Part shown: positions 7,926 to 15,579 of the stretch, piece by piece | Numbering within the stretch: the stretch's first letter is position 1 | Layout: every line of letters starts with the position of its first letter | NCBI RefSeq assembly: GCF_006658505.1 | Contig: NZ_VFUZ01000035.1 | Span: 1-51,130 of the forward strand | DNA from: Mesorhizobium sp. B2-4-15 | Lineage (GTDB): Bacteria; Pseudomonadota; Alphaproteobacteria; Rhizobiales; Rhizobiaceae | Length of the DNA: 51,130 nucleotides | Reading direction: 5' to 3' | Notes under the pieces: model-generated | Databases searched by the model: none | Told to the model about the DNA's origin: nothing | Seen by the model: the letters and a program-made list of their open reading frames with translations, nothing else | Made by a program: the position numbers and the translations under genes

Positions 7926-9329
7926 TCACTCTTCATCGTCGGCGCGGCCGCGCCGTGAGCCGGCTATGCGCGCCACGAGGTCGGCAAGCTCGGTGGGTTG
8001 GAAAGCGCCGGCCCCGATCCCTCCAGCAAGCTCCTCGCTGCCCAAGGGCAGAACCGCGCTACCAAAACCCAGCTTTTCGGCTTCCTTGAGGCGCTGCTGC
8101 GCATGCGCAACCGGCCTCACCGCGCCCGAAAGGCTGATTTCGCCGAAATAGACGCAATCGGCGGGAAGGGCAAGACCGGTGAGCGAGGAAACCAGTGCGG
8201 CGGCGACCGCGAGATCGGCCGCCGGCTCGCTGATGCGGTAGCCACCGGCGACGTTGAGATAGACGTCGTGCTGGCCGAAGCGAACGCCGCAATGCGCCTC
8301 CAGCACCGCCAGCACCATTGACAGCCGTGCCCCATCCCAGCCGACCACCGCCCGGCGCGGCGTGCCGAGCGAGGACGGCGCGACCAGCGCCTGGATCTCG
8401 ACCAGAACGGGCCTTGTGCCTTCCATGCCGGCGAAAACGGCCGCACCGGGCGATTTCGCATGCCGCTCGCCAAGGAACAGCTCCGATGGGTTGGAGACTT
8501 CGCGCAAGCCCTTGTCCGACATTTCGAAGACGCCGATCTCGTCGGTCGGTCCGAAGCGGTTCTTCACCGTGCGCAGGATGCGGTAGTGGTGGCCGCCTTC
8601 GCCCTCGAAATAGAGCACGCCGTCGACCATGTGCTCGACCACGCGCGGGCCCGCGATCTGGCCTTCCTTGGTGACATGGCCGACGAGAACGATCGCGGCA
8701 CCTGTGGATTTGGCGTAACGGATCATCGCCTGGGCGGCGGCGCGCACCTGGGTAACGGTGCCTGGCGCCGAATCGGCAAGGTCGGTCCAAAGCGTCTGGA
8801 TCGAATCGAGAATGACCAGGTCCGGGCGCTTGCCGTCCGCGATGGTGGCGAGGATATCCTCGACATTGGTTTCCGCCGCCAGCTCGACTGGCGTGGACGC
8901 GACGCCGAGGCGCTGCGCGCGTAGCCTGATCTGCGCGACGGCTTCTTCGCCCGAGACATAGACGATGCGGTGGCCTCTCGAGGCAAGAGCGGCGGCGGCC
9001 TGGGTGAGCAGCGTCGACTTGCCGATGCCGGGATCACCGCCGACCAGCAGCGCCGAGCCGCGCACGAAACCGCCACCGGTGGCGCGGTCGAGTTCGCCGA
9101 TGCCCGAGACGATGCGCGGCGCATCCTCGATATCGCCGGAAAGCGTCGTCAGCACCACCGCGCGGCCCTTGCGGGCATTGCGTGTGTTGGCCGGCCCCGA
9201 GCCGATACCGCCGGACGTGCCTTCCTCGACCAGCGTGTTCCACTCGCCGCAGGCATCGCATTTGCCGGCCCAGCGCTGATGCACCGATCCGCAATTCTGG
9301 CAGATGAACTGGACGCGCGATTTGGCCAT
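7926..9329 (-). CDS. radA: DNA repair protein RadA
   Basis: A RecA-related ATPase of 467 residues that processes recombination intermediates and promotes branch migration. The N-terminal zinc finger uses Cys10, Cys13, Cys24 and Cys27. Walker A is GGDPGIGKST at 97-106, and the RadA-specific KNRFG motif is at 256-260. The C-terminal part is the Lon-protease-like domain (VYLNVAGGYRISEPAADLAV). The ATG at 9329 is chosen because it starts MAKSRVQFICQNCG, the family norm; 16 further upstream codons are open but overlap a repeat. In many Rhizobiales alr lies between dnaB and radA; here only 117 bases separate them. Confidence 0.97.
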   Translation of the reverse strand: MAKSRVQFICQNCGSVHQRWAGKCDACGEWNTLVEEGTSGGIGSGPANTRNARKGRAVVLTTLSGDIEDAPRIVSGIGELDRATGGGFVRGSALLVGGDPGIGKSTLLTQAAAALASRGHRIVYVSGEEAVAQIRLRAQRLGVASTPVELAAETNVEDILATIADGKRPDLVILDSIQTLWTDLADSAPGTVTQVRAAAQAMIRYAKSTGAAIVLVGHVTKEGQIAGPRVVEHMVDGVLYFEGEGGHHYRILRTVKNRFGPTDEIGVFEMSDKGLREVSNPSELFLGERHAKSPGAAVFAGMEGTRPVLVEIQALVAPSSLGTPRRAVVGWDGARLSMVLAVLEAHCGVRFGQHDVYLNVAGGYRISEPAADLAVAAALVSSLTGLALPADCVYFGEISLSGAVRPVAHAQQRLKEAEKLGFGSAVLPLGSEELAGGIGAGAFQPTELADLVARIAGSRRGRADDEE

Positions 9330-9374
9330 CAGCGTTGCGCCACGGGCCAATCGCTGGCTGACGACGTTCCTGCG

Positions 9375-9420
9375 CACCCCCCTTGCGGGGGAGATGTCCG
9401 GCAGGACAGAGGGGGGTGTG
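9375..9420 (+). repeat. Short palindromic intergenic repeat between dnaB and radA
   Basis: The element is bounded by CACCCCCC and its inverse GGGGGGTG, with GGGGGAGATGTCCGGCAGGA inside. It matches the copies at 4299 and 4403 and the partial copy at 3685. The outer arms could pair as an 8-base stem, giving a REP-like cloverleaf. Confidence 0.75.
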
Positions 9421-9446
9421 ACGGAGCGCGGACGTAAGCCAAGAAG

Positions 9447-10937
9447 CTACTCGAACCTCTCCGCAATATGATGCTCCTCGGCGAGATCGGAGAAGCGGGT
9501 GAATTCACCGTGGAAGGCCAGCGTGACCGTGCCCGTCGGTCCGTGACGCTGCTTGGCGACGATGACCTCGGCCTTGCCGCGCATCTCGTTCATCTCGTTT
9601 TCCCACTTGACGTATTCCTCGGTGCCAAGCTTCGGCTCGCGGTTCTTGAGATAGTATTCTTCGCGGTACACGAAGATCACGACGTCGGCGTCCTGCTCGA
9701 TCGAACCGGATTCGCGTAAGTCCGAGAGCTGCGGGCGCTTGTCGTCGCGGCTTTCGACCTGACGCGACAGCTGTGAGAGCGCGATGATCGGCACGGTCAG
9801 CTCTTTTGCCAACGCCTTCAGGCCCGTGGTGATCTCGGTGATTTCCTGGACGCGGTTCTGCGATGCCTTGGCGCTGGATCCTTGCATCAGCTGGATGTAG
9901 TCGATGACGATGAGGTCGAGGCCGCGCTGGCGCTTCAGGCGGCGCGCGCGGGCAGACAATTGCGCGATCGAGATACCGCCGGTCTGGTCGATGAAAAGGG
10001 GAATCTTCTGCATGGTCTGCGAACAGGCGACCAGTTTTTCGAAATCCATCTCGCTGATTTCGCCGCGGCGGATCTTCGAGGAAGAGATTTCCGTCTGTTC
10101 GGAAATGATACGGGTTGCGAGCTGTTCGGACGACATTTCGAGCGAGAAGAACCCGACGACGCCGCCATTGGCCGCCTTGAAGGAGCCGTCGGCCTGTTGT
10201 GCAGGCACATAGGCCTCGGCGACGTTGAAGGCGATGTTGGTGGCGAGCGATGTCTTGCCCATGCCCGGACGGCCGGCAAGGACGATCAGGTCGGACGGTT
10301 GCAGGCCGCCCATGCGGCGGTCGAGATCGCGCATGCCGGTGGCGAGGCCCGACAGACCGCCGTCGCGCATATAGGCGGCATTCGCCATGTCGACGGCGGT
10401 CTTGACCGCGTCGGTGAAACTCTCGAAGCCGCCATCATAGCGTCCGGTTTCGGCCAGTTCGAACAGCCGGCGTTCGGCGTCCTCGATCTGCTCGGAAGGC
10501 GACATGTCGACCGGCGCGTCATAAGCGATGTTGACCATGTCCTCGCCGACGGTGATCAACGCGCGGCGCGTCGCCAGATCATAGATGGCGCGGCCATAGT
10601 CGGTGGCGTTGACGACGGTGACGGCTTCCACCGCCAGCCGCACGACATATTGCGCCACCGTCATGTCGCCGACCTTCTCGTCGGCCGGCAGAAAGGTCTT
10701 CAAGGTAATCGGCGTCGCCACCTTGCCCATGCGGATGAGCTCGGCCGCGATCTCGAAGATCCTGCGGTGCAGGGGCTCGTAGAAATGGCCTGGTTTCAGG
10801 AAGTCGGAGACACGGTAGAAGGCATCGTTGTTGACAAGAATCGCGCCAAGCAGCGCCTGCTCGGCCTCGATGTTGTTCGGCGCCTCGCGATAAAGCGGTT
10901 GCTCCGCCACACCGAATTTTCGCGCTGCCTCTGCCAT
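9447..10937 (-). CDS. dnaB: Replicative DNA helicase DnaB
   Basis: The hexameric helicase that unwinds DNA ahead of the replication fork. The 496-residue protein has the N-terminal DnaB domain (about 20-120, starting NNIEAEQALLGAIL) and the C-terminal RecA-like ATPase with Walker A GRPGMGKTS at 222-230 and a Walker B region LIVIDYIQLM. The arginine-rich DnaB C-terminal motifs QLSDLRESGSIEQDADVV are intact. A low-complexity insertion is present just after Walker A (NVAEAYVPAQQADGSFKAAN). Length is normal for Rhizobiales. It is upstream of radA on the same strand, separated from it by a palindromic repeat. Confidence 0.97.
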   Translation of the reverse strand: MAEAARKFGVAEQPLYREAPNNIEAEQALLGAILVNNDAFYRVSDFLKPGHFYEPLHRRIFEIAAELIRMGKVATPITLKTFLPADEKVGDMTVAQYVVRLAVEAVTVVNATDYGRAIYDLATRRALITVGEDMVNIAYDAPVDMSPSEQIEDAERRLFELAETGRYDGGFESFTDAVKTAVDMANAAYMRDGGLSGLATGMRDLDRRMGGLQPSDLIVLAGRPGMGKTSLATNIAFNVAEAYVPAQQADGSFKAANGGVVGFFSLEMSSEQLATRIISEQTEISSSKIRRGEISEMDFEKLVACSQTMQKIPLFIDQTGGISIAQLSARARRLKRQRGLDLIVIDYIQLMQGSSAKASQNRVQEITEITTGLKALAKELTVPIIALSQLSRQVESRDDKRPQLSDLRESGSIEQDADVVIFVYREEYYLKNREPKLGTEEYVKWENEMNEMRGKAEVIVAKQRHGPTGTVTLAFHGEFTRFSDLAEEHHIAERFE

Positions 10938-11130
10938 GATGCCCCCGATTTCGATCCCGGCCTTTCGATATCAGAACGAGGCGAAACCGTGCTGACCTTT
11001 CTGCATCACCGCACGACCAAACAGCTTTGATGCCCGTTGTTCACAGAGACGGCAAACCGTCCACAGGACAGTGTTCCTGTGTCCCGATTCTGGTTGACTC
11101 GGCAAGCCGCGATTCTTATGCAAAGCCATG

Positions 11131-11145
11131 GAACAAAGCAAGAAC
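11131..11145 (-). promoter_or_regulatory. Candidate LexA (SOS) box upstream of dnaB
   Basis: The plus strand reads GAACAAAGCAAGAAC, that is GAAC-N7-GAAC (GTTC-N7-GTTC on the minus strand), the known LexA target form of alphaproteobacteria, with an A-rich spacer. It lies about 200 bases upstream of dnaB and just after the Rsm22 gene. One or two chance matches to the eight fixed bases are expected in a window of this size, so this is a candidate only. Confidence 0.35.
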
Positions 11146-11155
11146 AATCAGCCGC

Positions 11156-12133
11156 TTATCTGCTGCCGCGTTCGAGTGCGTCGCCCCAGTCCAGTCGCCT
11201 GGCCAGCCTGAACTCTTCACCATCCCGTTTGGTGAAGAGTTTCTCACATGCGCTTCCGTCCGGTTCGCAAAGTTTCAACGACACCTTGCCGGAGCCGGAT
11301 TTCGGCGGCGCGATGACCCGCGCGGCGTGCGTGGCGGCCGCCTGGCGCGAGGCGGCGACATAGATGAACTTCTCGTCTTCCCACGGCACCTCGGCGTCCT
11401 TGGCCAGCCGGTGCAGGCGGGAGCGGGCGACGCGGCGGGAAAAGTGGCACCAGTCGGGCGGGCTGAGCGGGCAGGGTGCCTGGTGCGGACAAGGCGCCAG
11501 CAGATGCGCGCCGGCCGCGATCAATTGCGTGCGCACCTTCAGAATTCGCTGCCAGCCCGCCGGCGTGCCCGGTTCGACGATCAGCAATGTGTCTTTCGTG
11601 AGCTGCCATAGCCGGTCGACCATTTTGGGCAGGGATGCCGGCACGATCTCGTCCAGAACATAGGCGCATGTGACGAGGTCTGCCGACTCAACGTCTGCAA
11701 GGTCGATCGTGACGTCACCGGCCTGCCAGACGGTTCGGGCGGCAATCGCATCGGCGGCGAGCATCTCGCCGGCCTTGCGCACCGCGGCACTTGCTTCCAG
11801 CAGCACGGCTTGTTCGAGATCAGGCCAGAGTTCGTTTGTGGCCCAAAGCACCGTACCAGGGCCAGCGCCAACATCGAGCAAGGTTTTTGGCATGAAATCC
11901 GGCCGGGCCTCATTCAATGCGTCAAGACTGGCGCGAACCGCGGCGTAGGTCGCCGGAAGCCGCGTCGCCAAGTAGGCGTTGACCGCCATAACTTGCGCCA
12001 CGTGCAGACGGCCATCGCGCAGTTCGGCCCGGTAGCGGTCCGACAGCGTTTTCGCCGCCTGCTTCAATTCCGGCAGCGGAACCCTTTCCAGGATACGATC
12101 GACACCTTGTCGAAGAGCAGCTGGCAGTTCCAT
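11156..12133 (-). CDS. Rsm22-type small ribosomal subunit methyltransferase-like protein
   Basis: A 325-residue SAM-dependent methyltransferase-fold protein of the Rsm22 family, associated with small-subunit assembly in mitochondria (METTL17) and in bacteria. The SAM motif LLDVGAGPGT is at 85-94. A cysteine cluster follows (Cys215, Cys221, Cys229, in PCPHQAPCPLSPPDWCHFSRR), with further cysteines at 289 and 296; the mitochondrial relative binds an Fe-S cluster through such residues. The ATG at 12133 lies one base beyond the ynfA stop codon, indicating translational coupling. The open frame continues upstream to 12442 but that part is antiparallel shadow of ynfA coding sequence. The role in this organism is inferred from family. 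Confidence 0.85.
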   Translation of the reverse strand: MELPAALRQGVDRILERVPLPELKQAAKTLSDRYRAELRDGRLHVAQVMAVNAYLATRLPATYAAVRASLDALNEARPDFMPKTLLDVGAGPGTVLWATNELWPDLEQAVLLEASAAVRKAGEMLAADAIAARTVWQAGDVTIDLADVESADLVTCAYVLDEIVPASLPKMVDRLWQLTKDTLLIVEPGTPAGWQRILKVRTQLIAAGAHLLAPCPHQAPCPLSPPDWCHFSRRVARSRLHRLAKDAEVPWEDEKFIYVAASRQAAATHAARVIAPPKSGSGKVSLKLCEPDGSACEKLFTKRDGEEFRLARRLDWGDALERGSR

Positions 12134-12134
12134 C

Positions 12135-12458
12135 CTATGCCCCTCGCGGTGCGAGCAGGATGATGGAAGCGCCGGCGATGCAGAGCGCGGCACCGGCAAA
12201 ATCCCAGCGGTCGGGCCGTACGTCTTCCACCAGCCATAGCCAGGCCAACGAGGCAACGATGTAGATCCCGCCATAAGCGGCATAGGCACGGCCCGCGGCA
12301 TTGGTGTCGACCATCGCCAGAAGCCAGGCGAACAGAAGCAGCGACACGAAACCTGGCGCCAGCCACAGCGGCGACCGTTCCAGCCGCCACCAGGCCCATA
12401 CCGAAAAACAGCCGGCGATCTCGGCCAGTGCTGCGGCGGCATAGATGAGATAGGTCAT
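12135..12458 (-). CDS. ynfA: YnfA family small inner-membrane protein
   Basis: A 107-residue protein with four closely packed transmembrane helices and YnfA hallmarks: YAAAALAEIAGCFSVWAWWR at residues 5-24, and GRAYAAYGGIYIVASLAWLW later. YnfA proteins are related to small multidrug resistance pumps, and some have been linked to dye or drug efflux. The ATG at 12458 is preceded directly by the 3' arm of the cfa terminator hairpin, and the only Shine-Dalgarno-like bases (CGAGG) lie inside that stem. It is coupled to the Rsm22 gene downstream with one base between stop and start. Confidence 0.92.
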   Translation of the reverse strand: MTYLIYAAAALAEIAGCFSVWAWWRLERSPLWLAPGFVSLLLFAWLLAMVDTNAAGRAYAAYGGIYIVASLAWLWLVEDVRPDRWDFAGAALCIAGASIILLAPRGA

Positions 12459-12494
12459 GAAAAAGGCCTCGCGACGATTCACGAGGCCTTTTTC
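12459..12494. terminator. Perfect 13-bp hairpin terminator between cfa and ynfA
   Basis: The arms GAAAAAGGCCTCG (12459-12471) and CGAGGCCTTTTTC (12482-12494) are exact inverse complements with a 10-base loop. The A-run and T-run at the base make it a bidirectional intrinsic terminator; on the minus strand it would end the cfa transcript. Its minus-strand 3' arm abuts the ynfA ATG and covers the ynfA ribosome-binding region. Confidence 0.9.
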
Positions 12495-12550
12495 AGGGCA
12501 GGGGCTGGGAATGGCAAGCGCCGATAGCGAGCGGCGTGCCGATGGTGTGT

Positions 12551-13843
12551 CTACTCCGCCACCTTGCGGCGGCGGGCTGGCTTGGCGGGCTTCTCGACGG
12601 GAGCCGCTTCGCGGTGCCCCATGTCGCGCATTTCCAGCGCCTTTTCGCATTTGGCCATGTAGTCACGGGTCATCGGCAGCGTGTCGTTCTTCTTGGCGAT
12701 CTGGAACTGGAATATAACCAGGTCTTGCCAGCGGAACGCGGCTTCCGAAGCGGCGAGATAAAATTCCCACATACGGCAGAAACGTTCGTCATAGATCGCC
12801 CTGGCCTTGTCGCGGTTGGCGGCGAAGCGCTGGCCCCAGTGCTTCAGCGTATCGGCATAGTGGAGCCGCAGGATCTCGACGTCCGTGACCACGAGGCCGG
12901 ACTTCTCGATCGCTGGGAGCACTTCCGACATTGCCGGTATGTAGCCGCCCGGGAAAATGTACTTGCGGATGAAGGCGCTGGTCGCCCACGGCACGCCGGA
13001 GCGGCCGATCGTGTGCAGAAGCATCACGCCGTCGGGCTTCAGCAACGTTGCCGCCTTGTCGAAAAATGTCCGGAAGTGGTTGACGCCGACATGCTCGAAC
13101 ATGCCGACCGAAACGATGCGGTCGAAGCGTTCATTGATCTCGCGGTAGTCCTTCAGCTCGAAATGGACGTGGTTCTCCAGCCCCTGCGCGTGCGCCCGGT
13201 CGGTGGCGACGCCGTGCTGCTCGGTCGACAGCGTGACGCCCTGCACGTCGACGTCGAATGCTTTGGCGAGATAGAGGCCGAGCCCGCCCCAGCCGGAACC
13301 GATGTCGAGCACGGTCTGGCCGGCCTTCAGCCTGAGTTTGGCGGCGATATGCCGTTTCTTGGCCGCCTGGGCCTCGTCCAGCGTCATGTCCGGCTGCTCG
13401 AAATAGGCGCAGGAGTACTGCATGTCCTCGTCGAGGAAGAGCCGGTAGAGCTCGCCCGAAAGATCGTAGTGGCGCTGCACGTTGCGTCGCGAGCGCGAGG
13501 TGGTGTTGATCTGCTGCAGCCGGCGGAAGGCATGGCGCAGGCCCTCGATGGCTTTCGACCAGGTCGCGTCGATGCCGCCGCTGCCCATGTTCTGGAAGGC
13601 AATGCGCATCAATCCAAGTACACCGCCCTCGAGAATGTCGAGCTCGCCGTCCATGTAGGATTCAGGCACCGCCAGCATCGGATCGAAAGTGATGGCGCGT
13701 TCGGCGTGCCTGGTCTTGATGTGCATGTGCACCGGCTCGCCGCTGCCGTCGCCGAAAATGAACGTCGAGCCTTTGGGCCCGGTTACCTTGAGATTGCCCG
13801 AGCGCACCAGGCGGTCGAGAATGCGCTTCAACAGAATATTCAT
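12551..13843 (-). CDS. cfa: Cyclopropane-fatty-acyl-phospholipid synthase
   Basis: Transfers a methylene group from S-adenosylmethionine to the double bond of membrane-lipid acyl chains. The 430-residue protein has an N-terminal lipid-binding-type region and the methyltransferase domain with the SAM motif VLDIGSGWGG at 178-187; the CFA-specific stretch MQYSCAYF at 141-148 is present. The C terminus is a short basic tail (KPARRRKVAE). The ATG at 13843 (MNILLKRILDRL) is chosen over one 16 codons upstream on family length. Paralogues are common in rhizobia, so the symbol denotes the family rather than a proven orthologue. Confidence 0.92.
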   Translation of the reverse strand: MNILLKRILDRLVRSGNLKVTGPKGSTFIFGDGSGEPVHMHIKTRHAERAITFDPMLAVPESYMDGELDILEGGVLGLMRIAFQNMGSGGIDATWSKAIEGLRHAFRRLQQINTTSRSRRNVQRHYDLSGELYRLFLDEDMQYSCAYFEQPDMTLDEAQAAKKRHIAAKLRLKAGQTVLDIGSGWGGLGLYLAKAFDVDVQGVTLSTEQHGVATDRAHAQGLENHVHFELKDYREINERFDRIVSVGMFEHVGVNHFRTFFDKAATLLKPDGVMLLHTIGRSGVPWATSAFIRKYIFPGGYIPAMSEVLPAIEKSGLVVTDVEILRLHYADTLKHWGQRFAANRDKARAIYDERFCRMWEFYLAASEAAFRWQDLVIFQFQIAKKNDTLPMTRDYMAKCEKALEMRDMGHREAAPVEKPAKPARRRKVAE

Positions 13844-13926
13844 GATCCGATGTCCCCTCACGGTCAGACAGGCTGTCCTATTCTGCATCAATATGTAGGG
13901 TTTCGAAAAGTTCCTTTTGGCACAAA

Positions 13927-13953
13927 AATGCCCGGGCGAGAGGCCCGGGCATT
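13927..13953. terminator. Hairpin terminator downstream of rplI
   Basis: Arms AATGCCCGGGC and GCCCGGGCATT form a perfect 11-bp stem with a 5-base loop. On the minus strand the stem is followed by a T-run (ATTTTTG), which fits a Rho-independent stop for the ribosomal protein genes. Confidence 0.88.
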
Positions 13954-14018
13954 AGTCCAGAATTGACTGGAAAGCGGCAGGGTGGTCTGAGTGCCGGTCC
14001 GGCGCCCAGACCGTCCCG

Positions 14019-14603
14019 TCAGGCGTTGTCTTCGCCGCCGTCGAACTCGGCGTTCGGATCGAAGAAGTTTTCCGGCCGCGCATTGTCGTTGATGTCGTCG
14101 CCATAGATGGCTTCGGCGGTGGTCAGCGTCTCGCCCTTGGCCTGGCGCTCGGCCTCGTCGGCCGTGCGGGCGATGTTGAGCGTGATCGTGACTTCTACTT
14201 CCGGATGCAGCGCGATCGCCACATTGGTGAGACCGATTGTCTTGATCGGCTGGTTGAGCTGGATCTGGTTGCGGTTGACCGTGAAGCCCTCCGCCGTCAG
14301 CAGATCGGCGATGTCGCGCGTCGACACCGAACCGTAGAGCTGACCGGTTTCGCCAGCCGAACGGACCGCGATGAAGCTCTTGCCGTCGAGCTTTTCAGCA
14401 ACCTGGCTGGCCTCCGACTTGCGCTCGAGATTGCGGGCTTCGAGCTGGGCGCGCTGGCCTTCGAACTTCTTCTTGTTGGCTTCGTTGGCGCGCAGCGCCT
14501 TGCCCTGCGGCAACAGGAAATTACGGGCAAAACCGTCCTTGACCTTGACGGTATCGCCCATCTGGCCGAGGCGGGAAACGCGTTCGAGAAGAATGACTTC
14601 CAT
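14019..14603 (-). CDS. rplI: 50S ribosomal protein bL9
   Basis: Binds 23S rRNA and extends from the base of the L1 stalk. The 194-residue protein has the N-terminal RNA-binding domain (MEVILLERVSRLGQMGDTVK) with the bL9 signature GFARNFLLPQGKA, a long connecting helix, and the C-terminal domain. It is longer than E. coli bL9 (149) because of an acidic C-terminal extension rich in Asp, Asn and Glu, typical of alphaproteobacteria. The ATG at 14603 replaces one nine codons upstream. It is 227 bases from rpsR rather than directly adjacent, with a terminator-like hairpin between. Confidence 0.97.
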   Translation of the reverse strand: MEVILLERVSRLGQMGDTVKVKDGFARNFLLPQGKALRANEANKKKFEGQRAQLEARNLERKSEASQVAEKLDGKSFIAVRSAGETGQLYGSVSTRDIADLLTAEGFTVNRNQIQLNQPIKTIGLTNVAIALHPEVEVTITLNIARTADEAERQAKGETLTTAEAIYGDDINDNARPENFFDPNAEFDGGEDNA

Positions 14604-14707
14604 GGTTTTGTTCCTTTGGTTGGACGCCAATCGCCGGGATCGACGCCGAATGTCTGTGGAACAGGTCAGGAAGCTCTGGGCACGACGTGGCGCCCGGTGT
14701 CGCTGTC

Positions 14708-14723
14708 CTGCCTGTTCAGGCAG
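14708..14723. repeat. Inverted repeat in the rplI leader
   Basis: CTGCCTG and CAGGCAG flank a TT centre, giving a 16-base near-palindrome about 105 bases upstream of the rplI start. It could be a regulator site or, in RNA, part of a leader hairpin. No function can be assigned. Confidence 0.4.
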
Positions 14724-14794
14724 TTAGGATCTCTTTCGAAATCCAACTCGGGATTTTTGGTTCGGTACCGGTCGCGCCCGTCGCGATCGGCAGG

Positions 14795-14819
14795 AAAAGC
14801 GGGCGATAAAACCGCCCGC
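14795..14819 (-). terminator. Hairpin terminator or attenuator between rpsR and rplI
   Basis: On the minus strand GCGGGCG and CGCCCGC form a 7-bp G/C stem around GTTTTAT, followed by TTTTCC. It begins 12 bases after the rpsR stop codon and would end or attenuate transcription before rplI. Confidence 0.7.
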
Positions 14820-14830
14820 CTGGGTAGTGA

Positions 14831-15079
14831 TTAACGGACCACGTAGGGCAGCAGGCCGAGGAAGCGGGCGCGCTTGATCGCCTTGGCGAGCTCGCGCTGC
14901 TTCTTCTGGCTGACGGCGGTGATGCGCGACGGCACGATCTTGCCGCGCTCGGAAATGTAGCGCTGCAGGAGACGCACGTCCTTGTAGTCGATCTTGGGCG
15001 CGTTGGCGCCGGAGAACGGGCAGGTCTTGCGGCGACGATGGAACGGGCGCCGGGTCGGGATCTGGTTGATGTCGACCAT
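14831..15079 (-). CDS. rpsR: 30S ribosomal protein bS18
   Basis: An 82-residue basic protein that binds 16S rRNA as a heterodimer with bS6 on the platform of the small subunit. The family core is clear: CPFSG followed by IDYKDVRLLQRYISERGKI and, near the C terminus, ITAVSQKKQRELAKAIKRAR. The start codon overlaps the rpsF stop codon as TAATG, so the two proteins are translationally coupled, matching their need for equal amounts. Confidence 0.98.
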   Translation of the reverse strand: MVDINQIPTRRPFHRRRKTCPFSGANAPKIDYKDVRLLQRYISERGKIVPSRITAVSQKKQRELAKAIKRARFLGLLPYVVR

Positions 15080-15579
15080 TATTCTGCACCCCCTTCAAAG
15101 CCTTCGCGCGGACGGCGCGGACCACGATCGCCACCGCCATCGCGGTCACCACCGAAGCTGCGCGGCGGACGATCGCCACGATCGCGGTCGCCGAACGAAC
15201 GTGGGCCACGATCGCCACGGTCGCGGTCGCCGAAGCTGCCGCGCTCGGAGCGCTCTTCGCGCTTCTGCATCATGGCCGAAGGACCTTCCTCATGCGCCTC
15301 GACCTTGATGGTCAGGAAACGCAGGACGTCCTCGGACAGGCCCATCTGGCGCTCCATCTCGTTGAGTGCAGCCGGCGGGCAGTTCAGATCCATGAGCGTG
15401 TAGTATGCCTTTCGGTTCTTATTGACCCGGTAGGTGAGGGACTTCAGTCCCCAGTTCTCGACCCGGCCGACGGACCCGCCATTCGCTGCGATGACGCCCT
15501 TGTACTGTTCGACAAGCGCATCGACCTGCTGCTGCGAGAGGTCTTGCCGGGCAAGAAACACATGTTCGTAAAGAGCCAT
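15079..15579 (-). CDS. rpsF: 30S ribosomal protein bS6 with RG/D-rich tail
   Basis: A 166-residue bS6, partner of bS18. The core (residues 1-100) carries the family start MALYEHVFLARQDLSQQQ and GRVENWGLKSLTYRVNKNRK. After about residue 105 comes a tail of Gly, Asp and Arg with two near-identical 13-residue units (RSFGDRDRGDRGP type), encoded by 25-base direct repeats at 15171-15195 and 15210-15234. Extended charged tails on S6 are common in alphaproteobacteria. The ATG at 15579 has GAAAGG upstream; the frame runs a further 44 codons upstream without coding character. Confidence 0.97.
   Translation of the reverse strand: MALYEHVFLARQDLSQQQVDALVEQYKGVIAANGGSVGRVENWGLKSLTYRVNKNRKAYYTLMDLNCPPAALNEMERQMGLSEDVLRFLTIKVEAHEEGPSAMMQKREERSERGSFGDRDRGDRGPRSFGDRDRGDRPPRSFGGDRDGGGDRGPRRPREGFEGGAE
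15171..15234 (-). repeat. In-frame direct repeats encoding the S6 tail
   Basis: Two 25-base copies, at 15171-15195 and 15210-15234, differ at one position and are 39 bases apart, so the unit is 13 codons. Slippage between them would change tail length without breaking the frame. Confidence 0.8.

Noticed and set aside
10973..11131. 52-codon minus-strand frame starting beside the LexA-like box, upstream of dnaB
   Set aside because: No ribosome-binding site and no family resemblance.
12134..12442. Extension of the Rsm22 frame upstream to 12442 (428 residues in total)
   Set aside because: This part overlaps ynfA in another frame; ynfA is clearly coding and the Rsm22 ATG at 12133 follows its stop codon directly.
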